From an uncultured Eubacterium sp. (lineage in GTDB: Bacteria > Bacillota > Clostridia > Lachnospirales > Lachnospiraceae): a stretch of 64,000 bases of DNA. Positions 56,401-63,586 of this stretch are shown here, piece by piece. The first letter of the stretch is position 1. Each line of letters begins with the position of its first letter. The notes under the pieces are model-generated. The model saw only the letters and a list, made by a program, of their open reading frames with translations. It did not search any database and had not been told where the DNA came from. The position numbers and the translations under genes are program-made. The stretch lies in contig CAJUTM010000015.1 in the NCBI GenBank assembly GCA_910589595.1, positions 6,867 through 70,866 on the forward strand, read 5' to 3'.

Positions 56401-56991
56401 TGGTAAACCGTAATAACTATTCCATTTTGCATATCCCTTTTTATAATATGGATAGCCGTTAATCGCTGAATAATCTTCTATTCCACCCAACATTATTTTA
56501 TCTATTTTTTCAAATAAATCTTCTCTGATAAATAAGGCTTTCTTCCCTCTGTTGTGTCCACTTCCAACGATTACCCTTTTAAAACGCTCTACAATCGGAT
56601 TTTTATTATCATCAAAACATTGTACCAATTTAAATTTGGGGATTAAATTTTTACCTTCTAAATCCTTCTTTCCTTTATTAGCGTCTATCCATTTCCAATG
56701 TTGAAGAATCAAAATTCCATCATTTTGTTTTAAACTATTGTATTTTGGAATATTATATCTGACATTTAATGATATAAGTCCTTCTACATATACCAGTTCC
56801 AGCTTACCATACCGTTCAGTATGTATATGTTGCTTATCTATAGCTTCTATTGCTCTTATCAGTTCACTATCATTAACGGTATGTTTATATTTTCTAACAT
56901 TTTTATCGTTTTCAATATATTTTACAATGTTGTTTTCAGTATCACCTTTTAATTCAATGCTTCTTATTACCTTCTGTATGATATTTCTGAT
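53491..56991 (-). CDS. Single-subunit DPBB RNA polymerase (YonO / RdRP-like)
   Basis: About 1166 residues if begun at 56991. The first canonical in-frame start is a TTG at 56712 (1073 residues) without a ribosome site; a GGAGGA stands upstream of ATC at 56991, and the frame is open and protein-like up to 57004. Numbered from the TTG, the first barrel has PFDGAGLVS (178-186) and PAAFQIRVIPGIKGNL (208-223), matching the DGxG and AFQxR/KG motifs of eukaryotic-type RNA-dependent RNA polymerases. The second has RNPH (491-494) and ADFDGDHIA (542-550), whose Asp triad binds catalytic Mg. The C-terminal 450 residues are helical. YonO-type enzymes transcribe late phage genes; this role is inferred. 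Confidence 0.85.
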   Translation of the reverse strand: MRNIIQKVIRSIELKGDTENNIVKYIENDKNVRKYKHTVNDSELIRAIEAIDKQHIHTERYGKLELVYVEGLISLNVRYNIPKYNSLKQNDGILILQHWKWIDANKGKKDLEGKNLIPKFKLVQCFDDNKNPIVERFKRVIVGSGHNRGKKALFIREDLFEKIDKIMLGGIEDYSAINGYPYYKKGYAKWNSYYGLPSTDSKPVKHVPNIVVIKDFKRDVEDTFDTVIQTKKLNPNWKSGNDEKDKYIKEYSVKNNDKRLYNPDGGGIMPFDGAGLVSVECAKKWAEELDIRNKYEKRYIPAAFQIRVIPGIKGNLYTFDIKLFAKENGWVITDIKGRKHDLRKESVDIILTESQTKFISLFDNDIEKWRTVFDEPVIFYKKDENDEDTKEIECSYKRTFNISEYSEDVCDIKKRMLTAYQHLLTINFENTEIETFSQNTVDMMKEISCDVNEFLKFRSCTADEEEHNKMEWKRIPPYYRAVYYASDINKPIIFADDYFKRKVKEDIKGIISRVLSGKLYITGNYQVLTPDIYALAQYAFGKKVTGLLQSEEIYSYWWIYQNEKSSKEEKDKDEFICDKLALIRNPHIYMEARTATMVSDKDKKRYNLIKKWFKYQKTGIITDSYSTIPLALGTADFDGDHIATTNCKEYIQAVERARKNGNGNTIDVKYVDLTGEDKKKDDDIPNVQNIKKLMEFDALAYQNNIGSVIDRVTNLWGIDQTIIDRDKVMQYIKIMDIVGQLTIDAAKTGEFEPIPKEIEDFLRTYKILKPYFMKYLPKNEKKLKSEREGIDNAKFYSDGQADVIDKQLKFSDSDVNLNRICHYMENRLQEIDTKMSENIFDLDKFLKMFVTEKPNETSNLYIEIRKKLIELSDENADLYKQLMEDDNSEESKDERMSHYRYFYIYARNELLKICKLSEEKSINKVLNCIIYMCYREPELMDNDSAKNILWNCFEKEMIRRAKEDYTDSDLDFSTIVQKAEKTKELKKRKFAKYQKMKGFHIAELEDKDKKYSEIIVRETDIYLISEKISSERLREFGISEKYMEELQKLYAVLMIISKRMESDRPVGKNKQICHVINSLTIYNNRNNGLNFSNLSKLCNFTDYQRKNIKNRLKELYLLGVININQNKMDNIKFKVIYEKISPKDYDVSIVEMEDYKKACEDILNCL

Positions 56992-57127
56992 AGTTTCTTC
57001 CTCCGATCATTATTATTTTTACCACTTATTGAAATACACATTTCATAGCCATACAAGCATGAAATATATGTGCCTCATCCTTATAAATAATAAAAATCAC
57101 GCACAATACTCCACGCTGAATAAAAAA

Positions 57128-58416
57128 TTATTTTACAATTTGAATATGGCTTGCCTTTTTAGGTCTCATAATATCGCCTGTCCGATTATTCTTTATGATT
57201 CCTGTTTCTTTATCTTCTGTAAATGTCGGAATCCCCATATTATCACACCACGTTTCCGCTATGCCTTTACCAGTCTGCGCCCTATATATTGCGCTCATAG
57301 CAGTAGTAAATTCAATGTAAGCATGTCTCAATTCCTCATTCTCATAATCCCACAATAATTCTGATAGTTCATCTCTGCCTATTGGCTTATCCCAATCCAT
57401 TTTCTTTAGGACATCCATTGTGTAGAAATAATCCTTTTCTTCCCACTTTGCACCCTTATAATACTTTTCTATTGGAAACGTGGTTACGAAATTTTTCAAT
57501 GTAAGATATCCGCAAACTGTAAAAATTGCATCTATAAGCTGAAATGCAATTTGAACTTCCTCCAAAGTCTGTACATAATCCGTTCCTACTCTTTCATTCT
57601 CTCTTCTAATCTCACGAATAGAATTAATATATTTGATACCAGACAAAGATATTTTCATCAAATTCTCTTGTGAATAATCAGACATTTTTATATCCTTATT
57701 CTTTTCTATCGCCTGTATAACAGAATTATGATATTGTCTTTTCCAACAATCATGAAATGCAATAGTCCTCATAATTCTGTTTGTGTCTGCTGTATCTGCA
57801 TTTCCTTTTATTACTGTAAATTCACTGCTCATATACCCATCCACCTTCTGACGCAATTTCTCTAATTCATCATCCAACGTATACAATACACCAACATATT
57901 TAGGAAGTGGCACTATTTTCTTTGCAATGCTTTCAGATAAAGGTAAATCACTTGCACAATTTCCCTCAAACAATTCATCAATAGTATTTATACCATCTGT
58001 TCTAATGGGAGTTGCACTTGTACCAAAAATAATTGACTCTGGATGTGCGTCAATCAATTTTCTTACTTTCTCACCCCACACTTTACTTGTATCATGATGG
58101 TATTCATCTAAAGCAATTATGCCGTAATCCATAGCAGCAATATCTTCATCAGACATTTTGATTAACTTCTGGTAAAGAATTACATCTGCATTTTGAATAT
58201 TATATTTCTTAAAAAGTGTTTGTATATGGTCACTGATATATGTAGACGGAACCAAAACAAGTTTCCTATCATTGTTATAATCTTCAAATAATTTGGCAAT
58301 CAGATAAGATTTACCTGTACCGGTAGCATGAGAAACAGCAATTTTCTTTTGTCCATCTACTATTGCTTCTTTTATTTTTCATAAGCTACTTTGTTATGTT
58401 CATGTAAATCTACCAT
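57128..58416 (-). CDS. SF2 DNA/RNA helicase, frameshifted near the N-terminus
   Basis: The uninterrupted part is 57128-58255, but Walker A lies upstream in the same frame: VSHATGTGKSYLIAKLF (about 58290-58340). Walker B is IALDEYHHD (DEYH box) and motif III GTSATPIRTDG. The start at 58416 (AAAAGGAAGGATTAT before it) gives MVDLHEHNKVAYEK and hits a stop in GAAAAATAA. One more A would join it to IKEAIVDGQKKIAVSHATG. So a single A is missing, by mutation or sequencing. The C-terminal half lacks obvious motif VI. It lies between clpX and the RNA polymerase gene on the same strand, suggesting they act together. Confidence 0.8.
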
Positions 58417-58438
58417 ATAATCCTTCCTTTTCATCGTT

Positions 58439-59671
58439 TTATGCTACATTGTTCTTCTTTGTTCTATGCATTATGGCATCTGTTTTTCCATCTATAAAAT
58501 CACCTGTTATCGTAATCTTCTTAATATCTGTTCGATCTGGTACATCAAACATCAAATCACACATAGATTTTTCCAGAATAGACCGTAATCCTCGTGCGCC
58601 TGTATTCATTGCCATTGCTTTATCTGCTATCTTATCCAGTGCTTCTTCCAAAAACACCAACTCCACTCCATCCATTTTAAAAAGTTCCTGATATTGTTTT
58701 ATCAGCGCATTTTTCACTTGTACCAATATGTTTTTTAAATCTTCTTTACTTAATGGTTTCAATGTTGTAATGACATGAAGTCTACCAATTAACTCAGGAC
58801 ATAGACCATATTTGACTAAATCCTTCTGTTGCACATCCAATAAATTCAACGTGCTTGTCTCATAAGCACTTTTAATATCTGCACCAAAACCAATACTCCT
58901 ACTATTATTATTTCTCTGCTCGATAATCTTCTGAATCCCATCAAAAGCACCTCCGCAAATAAAAAGAATATTACTCGTATCAATATTGACACATTCTCCC
59001 TGTGGATGCTTTCTGCCGCCAGACAGAGGAACCCTTACAACACTACCTTCAATAATCTTAAGCAATGCCTGCTGGACTCCTTCGCCAGAAACATCCCTTG
59101 TAATGGACATATTCTCGCCTTTCCTAGCAATTTTATCTATTTCATCTATGTATACAATACCTTTTTCAGCTAACTTATTATCAAAATCTGCATTCTGTAA
59201 TAGTGTCAAAAGGATATTTTCAACGTCCTCACCAACATAACCAGCCTCCGTGAGCGTAGTTGCATCCGCAATAGCAAACGGAACACCTAAAAACTTTGCC
59301 AAACTCTGTGCTAAATACGTCTTGCCACTACCAGTAGAACCAATCATAAGAATATTGGATTTCTGAATCTCTACATCTGATTTTTTATTCTGTCTTAGTC
59401 TTTTGTAATGATTATAAACTGCAACTGATAATGTTTTCTTTGCTTCGTCCTGACCAATCACATACTGATCTAAATGTGCCTTAATCTGTGATGGAGTTGC
59501 TAACTGCATATTTTCAGAGATTTCTTCCTCTTCATCTTCATCTAATACTTTATAGGCTTCTTTCACACATTCGTTACAAATACATCCTCCAAATTGACCT
59601 TTTAATAGTCTATCTACTTCTAATTTTGTCTTACCACATATAAAACAAAATTCCTGTTTTTTATTTGCCAT
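58439..59671 (-). CDS. clpX: ClpX-type AAA+ unfoldase encoded in the mobile element
   Basis: 410 residues, full length: N-terminal zinc-binding domain (FCFICGKTK and GGCICNECV cysteines), Walker A MIGSTGSGKTYLAQSLA, pore loop in EAGYVGEDVENI, Walker B IVYIDEIDKIARKGEN, sensor and arginine elements (CPELIGRLHVI, NTGARGLRSIL). It unfolds tagged proteins, usually for ClpP. There is no clpP beside it, and its coding is AT-rich like its neighbours, so it is a paralogue belonging to the element, perhaps remodelling phage replication or transcription complexes. Confidence 0.92.
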   Translation of the reverse strand: MANKKQEFCFICGKTKLEVDRLLKGQFGGCICNECVKEAYKVLDEDEEEEISENMQLATPSQIKAHLDQYVIGQDEAKKTLSVAVYNHYKRLRQNKKSDVEIQKSNILMIGSTGSGKTYLAQSLAKFLGVPFAIADATTLTEAGYVGEDVENILLTLLQNADFDNKLAEKGIVYIDEIDKIARKGENMSITRDVSGEGVQQALLKIIEGSVVRVPLSGGRKHPQGECVNIDTSNILFICGGAFDGIQKIIEQRNNNSRSIGFGADIKSAYETSTLNLLDVQQKDLVKYGLCPELIGRLHVITTLKPLSKEDLKNILVQVKNALIKQYQELFKMDGVELVFLEEALDKIADKAMAMNTGARGLRSILEKSMCDLMFDVPDRTDIKKITITGDFIDGKTDAIMHRTKKNNVA

Positions 59672-60494
59672 ATATATTCATTTCTCCTTATCCAAAAATT
59701 CTACACTTGTGAGCAATCTCTGATTGCGAACAATGGCATGAGCTGCTTGCAGCGATTGCCAAACTGTCAGTAGACTATAACTTTTTCATCACCATCAAAT
59801 ACCATAAAACGTATAATTAAGAAACGCATCGTTTCTTTGTTGTTTGTATTCACAATTTTCAATATTACCTAGACAATCTCCTACCTCTCTAATATATGGG
59901 CAATCCCCATTTGTACAACGTGCATTTCATGTTATAGTAATAATGTCCTCTCCATGTTGAATAAGATTTTGTTCCATTTATATTTTCTCCTTCTCCATAT
60001 GTGGGGAATCCCCACACCCCCTTGACAGCGCATCTTTTCCTACGGAAAATCTGCTTGTCCGTACAGATATAAAAGTTATGTCTTTCATCCGTTTCGCCTA
60101 CGGCTTCACTACTGAAAGCCAAACTTTTAATCCGTCCGTCATCTAATTTTTTTAAAAGGGGTTTTTAATGGAATGAATATTAGTATTTTTTTAATTTTGG
60201 GTGGGATTCTCTAATATATTATATTAAGTAAACCCCCCTAAAATCTGATTAGCTGATTTTACAAATCATATATCTCTATATTTTTCTCCCCTATTCTCTA
60301 ATATAATATATTAGGAAAAAGGGGGGGATTATTTTATTTCAAACAACAACTACAGTGAAATGTAATTCTTTATATATCCAAACATCTAAACCGAAACACC
60401 TTATTAATTTCCCATAAATAATCTCACCTAAAAATATTTTGTTTTGTGTAGCGTAAGCGGAACAAAACAAAGTGTGCAACGCACCCACAATCAT
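59672..60494. other. Long AT-rich non-coding stretch upstream of clpX
   Basis: No intact gene. It contains two hairpins in the clpX leader (GCAATC/GATTGC at 59713-59727, GCTGC/GCAGC at 59742-59753), a broken small Cys-rich frame (59795-59977), the hairpin GTGGGG/CCCCAC at 60001-60015, two AT-rich TCTCTAATATA palindromes at 60209-60232 and 60295-60315 flanked by a C run and a G run, and the hairpin TTTGTTTTG/CAAAACAAA at 60438-60472. The layout suits a promoter/operator cluster or an origin, but nothing proves either. Confidence 0.5.
59795..59977 (-). pseudogene. Broken small cysteine-rich frame
   Basis: ATG at 59977 has a good GGAGAAGGAGAAAATATAA ribosome region, but after MEQNLIQHGEDIITIT there is a TGA. 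The same frame then continues 43 codons with four cysteines (CTNGDCPYIREVGDC, then NIENCEY) to a stop at 59795. Either a nonsense mutation or an indel has broken a small zinc-binding-like protein. Confidence 0.3.
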
Positions 60495-60839
60495 CTATAC
60501 TAATGTGTAATCCCATGTTTCAATCATATCCCTAATCTGATCTATAACCTTTTTAGTAGGTATCTTATTTACATCAGCAACAGTAACCTCGCTTTTTATT
60601 TCTGCCAATGTCATATTATAACCATCCTTTAGGACATCAAAAAACGGTTGTCTATATTGGATCAGCTTATCCAATTCCAACTTGAAATTATTATAACCAA
60701 CATTTCTGTACTGTTTTTCTTTATATGCCAAACCAGCAACTTTCCTATCTGATTTAGCAATACAGTTTATGAGTAATTCCTTCGTCAGTTTATGTTCACT
60801 CAGTAATTGCTCCATTTTTAATCTGTAACTTTTATTCAT
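60495..60839 (-). CDS. Small protein of unknown function
   Basis: 114 residues from the ATG at 60839 (GGGAAAGGATAAATTAT before it). An in-frame ATG at 61001 lies inside a terminator hairpin, so the longer form is unlikely. Helical and basic, with MEQLLSEHKLTKELLINCIA near the start and a C-terminal VADVNKIPTKKVIDQIRDMI segment. No family recognised. The N-terminal helix pair could be DNA-binding. Confidence 0.6.
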   Translation of the reverse strand: MNKSYRLKMEQLLSEHKLTKELLINCIAKSDRKVAGLAYKEKQYRNVGYNNFKLELDKLIQYRQPFFDVLKDGYNMTLAEIKSEVTVADVNKIPTKKVIDQIRDMIETWDYTLV

Positions 60840-60952
60840 ATAATTTATCCTTTCCCTATCAATCAATGTGGATTTCCCGTTGGGAAATAAAGTCTTTTGT
60901 TCCGCTTTGCTACACAAAAGCCGTGTCTGTTTTGTATTCATTTGCTTTTTCA

Positions 60953-61019
60953 AAAGTTGGCACTTTATAATTCCATATAGGGTATTGTTTATATTACCCA
61001 TTTTAAAGTGCCAACTTTT
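60953..61019 (-). terminator. Strong inverted repeat between two element genes
   Basis: Perfect 16-base arms AAAAGTTGGCACTTTA (60953-60968) and TAAAGTGCCAACTTTT (61004-61019) with T runs on both outer sides. It starts four bases past the stop of the upstream gene on the minus strand. Confidence 0.8.
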
Positions 61020-61022
61020 TAT

Positions 61023-62528
61023 CTAGCACAAGAATGATGTAAATAATTGATCTAATTCCTCATCTTCCTTAAATAAATTCAATGAAATTCTATTATTTTC
61101 ATGTCCTATATTGATTAATTCTTCTGTCAAAATCCTTTGGGCTTCTATATAAGTGTCAGGAATTTTCCATGTTTTTGTTTTTGTAATTGAATTATAATTA
61201 CCCCATAAGAGATTGTTGCGTGCGTCTTCATATTTTTGTTTATCAGTATTGTATTTTTCTTCTGCATTGTTATTAAGCACTTTTATTATTTTTTCATTTA
61301 ATATTTCTTTTTCTAAATCAATGGTTGTTTGTGGAATAGCTTCTATAATATTACTTGGAATAAAAGACAACTTTATTTGTTTGAAATAATGATGCCATCC
61401 ATATAAATCGTTTAATCTCTCATTGACCATTTTGTAATATTCGTTTTGTTTAAATCTGCAAAATACCTGACTGATTTTTTCATATCCCATAATATTTTTC
61501 AAAACATATCTTTCCTCTTGTAATATCCTCTTTTTATCTGGATCTAAAGCTAAAAAATAATTATATTTATTATCTACAATAACCGTTTGTATTTCTGGTT
61601 CTAAAATTAATTTACGGTTTTTCAAATTCCTTAAAGCAGAAAATAATATTTGTTCCAATTTTTTGTTACAACGTAAATAGAAGTGGTTTATTTCAAATGA
61701 TGTAACAATACTGTCAATTTTCTTTAACTCTGTCTTAGCAATTTTATTGTATTTACGATTTGTCATTCCTAATAACTCCCACCAATCTCGTTTCGTAAAA
61801 GTCTTAATTCCATTTTTCTGTTTAGAAAGATATTGTAATAAGATAAGTTCAATATTTTTTACATATATTGAATTATTTCCTAACCTACGTTTATCTTCTT
61901 TAGTCAAGGGAGCATCATATATATCTGTTATTATGAATTTTTGTCCTGACTTCTCAAAATCAAAATATCTTTTAAAATCTTCCATCTGTAATTTTTTTGA
62001 CTTTCCACTCTTTATTTCTTGTCCTAAAATTTTGCATAATTCCCTATAGTTTTTAATTACCATATCAATAGAAAGCTTGCTTACATCTATATCCTCTACT
62101 TTGTACTCCTCAAAATCAAATTGTTTTACAAATATTTCTAATATAGTAATAAAATCCCCAATTATATCTTTTACTAAATGCATTAATCTATCTTTATATG
62201 AAAAATCATCTGTGCTATGAACAATAATTAAAATTGTACTTGCTATGAAAAAATCATATTCATCTTTTACTCCGCTTATATTAGGACGTATATCATTTTC
62301 AACAATCTTATCTATGGTATCTTTATTACATCTATTCTTTTGCACATAATCCAAAACAAATATTACATTTTTAAATGCTTTTGTCATTCCTTCTGTACTT
62401 TCTATTGGAAATACCCATTTCAACTGTAATGGTTTATATTCGCTCCGACTCTCATTATCTGCCATTTGATAAAGTTGTGTTTTCAGGATATGACATACCC
62501 TATTTTCTTTTATTACTGGTTTACTCAA
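61023..62528 (-). CDS. Large protein of unknown function typical of Gram-positive mobile elements
   Basis: About 501 residues from the TTG at 62528 (TTGGAGGAATGATTTA before it); a TTG at 62609 in the same frame has no ribosome site. The middle (KYFDFEKSGQ and KFIITDIYDAPLTKED followed by NNSIYVKNIELILLQYLSKQ) resembles a domain seen in many phage and plasmid proteins of Firmicutes. No catalytic motif recognised. Mostly helical, Lys/Ile/Asn-rich. Replication or regulation is possible, but unproven. Confidence 0.65.
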   Translation of the reverse strand: MSKPVIKENRVCHILKTQLYQMADNESRSEYKPLQLKWVFPIESTEGMTKAFKNVIFVLDYVQKNRCNKDTIDKIVENDIRPNISGVKDEYDFFIASTILIIVHSTDDFSYKDRLMHLVKDIIGDFITILEIFVKQFDFEEYKVEDIDVSKLSIDMVIKNYRELCKILGQEIKSGKSKKLQMEDFKRYFDFEKSGQKFIITDIYDAPLTKEDKRRLGNNSIYVKNIELILLQYLSKQKNGIKTFTKRDWWELLGMTNRKYNKIAKTELKKIDSIVTSFEINHFYLRCNKKLEQILFSALRNLKNRKLILEPEIQTVIVDNKYNYFLALDPDKKRILQEERYVLKNIMGYEKISQVFCRFKQNEYYKMVNERLNDLYGWHHYFKQIKLSFIPSNIIEAIPQTTIDLEKEILNEKIIKVLNNNAEEKYNTDKQKYEDARNNLLWGNYNSITKTKTWKIPDTYIEAQRILTEELINIGHENNRISLNLFKEDEELDQLFTSFLC

Positions 62529-62616
62529 TAAATCATTCCTCCAATCTGTTTTAGTGGTGAATGTTTCGGAAAACTTTTCACATCCACCACTATTTATTTC
62601 TACATTCAATATTTAT

Positions 62617-62988
62617 TTACACTGCAATTTTCCGATCCATTCTGTCAAAAACCGTTTCCTTGAATTTCTTATCAACATCATCTATCGAAAATCCATCCTT
62701 AATCTCACATTTCAGATAAAAATATTCATCAAGATATGGGTTCTTCATTGCACAATCAATATAAATTTCATCCTTGCCAGAAAACTCATAGAAAAAATCA
62801 ACACCATTTCTGAATAATTTTGCCTCATTCAAGTATTGAAGCGATTCTATAAAAGTTTCAGGTGTAACATTATCTGTTTCTGTAATCTCGCTGCAAGCTT
62901 TTACCTTGTTCTCTACACTGACTATAGAAATCATCTTATATTCAATGGCTTCTACTAAATTAGATACGTCTAAAATCCGTCTGCTCAT
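62617..62988 (-). CDS. Small acidic protein of unknown function
   Basis: 123 residues from the ATG at 62988 (AAAGGAGAAGTAATTAC before it), beginning MSRRILDVSNLVEAIEYKM. It contains a beta-rich VDFFYEFSGKDEIYIDCAMK segment and ends in a charged tail. No membrane helix, no recognised family. Part of the early-gene-like run of the element. Confidence 0.6.
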   Translation of the reverse strand: MSRRILDVSNLVEAIEYKMISIVSVENKVKACSEITETDNVTPETFIESLQYLNEAKLFRNGVDFFYEFSGKDEIYIDCAMKNPYLDEYFYLKCEIKDGFSIDDVDKKFKETVFDRMDRKIAV

Positions 62989-63122
62989 GTAATTACTTCT
63001 CCTTTTTCTTTGCATTTAATCTGAAAAATACTGTCATGCTACTGTTATGTTCATGTAAAACTCTTGTAACCGTTATGTAATTGGCAAACCACGAAGTCAA
63101 TCACGATCTGCCAACATTGATA

Positions 63123-63569
63123 TTAAATCTTCAAAAATCCAAGTTCCAAAACCGTACCATTCTTAAATGCAACTTCCAAAACATCAGCTAAAATATCATC
63201 TTCCGTTTCACCTGTTCTAACAGTAGCTTCACACCTTGTAACTTCTTCATAGCGAATTGTTATATCATCAGGAATCAATGATTTTGGCATTGTGAAATCA
63301 CTTATTACAAGCTGTGCCTTTGTAGAATCCTCTATTGTTTCAAGTTCTGGTGTATCAATATGGAAATTACAAATAGGTTTTCTACAACTGGAATCAAGAT
63401 AAATTGCAACATTCAATTCCTTTTCATCATGGTCTGATAAGAATTTCTCTACTGTTTGCTTGATTTTTTCTCTTGTAAATTTATTATTATTTCTTGATTT
63501 ACGGGATTCTTCCATTAGTCTTGCACCAATTCTACCAGCATCATTATCAAAATATTTATTCCCTGTCAT
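63123..63569 (-). CDS. Small protein of unknown function
   Basis: 148 residues, ATG at 63569 behind GAGGGAGGGATTATATAT. The first 50 residues are basic and helical; the rest is beta-rich and acidic (VAIYLDSSCRKPICNFHIDT and GETEDDILADVLEVAFKNG). Not recognised. It lies 17 bases after the next gene upstream on the same strand. Confidence 0.6.
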   Translation of the reverse strand: MTGNKYFDNDAGRIGARLMEESRKSRNNNKFTREKIKQTVEKFLSDHDEKELNVAIYLDSSCRKPICNFHIDTPELETIEDSTKAQLVISDFTMPKSLIPDDITIRYEEVTRCEATVRTGETEDDILADVLEVAFKNGTVLELGFLKI

Positions 63570-63586
63570 ATATATAATCCCTCCCT

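Noticed and set aside
59889..60122. 77-codon minus-strand frame upstream of clpX
   Set aside because: No ribosome site, odd composition, overlaps hairpins and a better supported small broken frame.
60839..61001. N-terminal extension MGNINNTLYG of the 114-residue protein
   Set aside because: Its start lies in the loop of a strong terminator hairpin; a better ribosome site precedes 60839.
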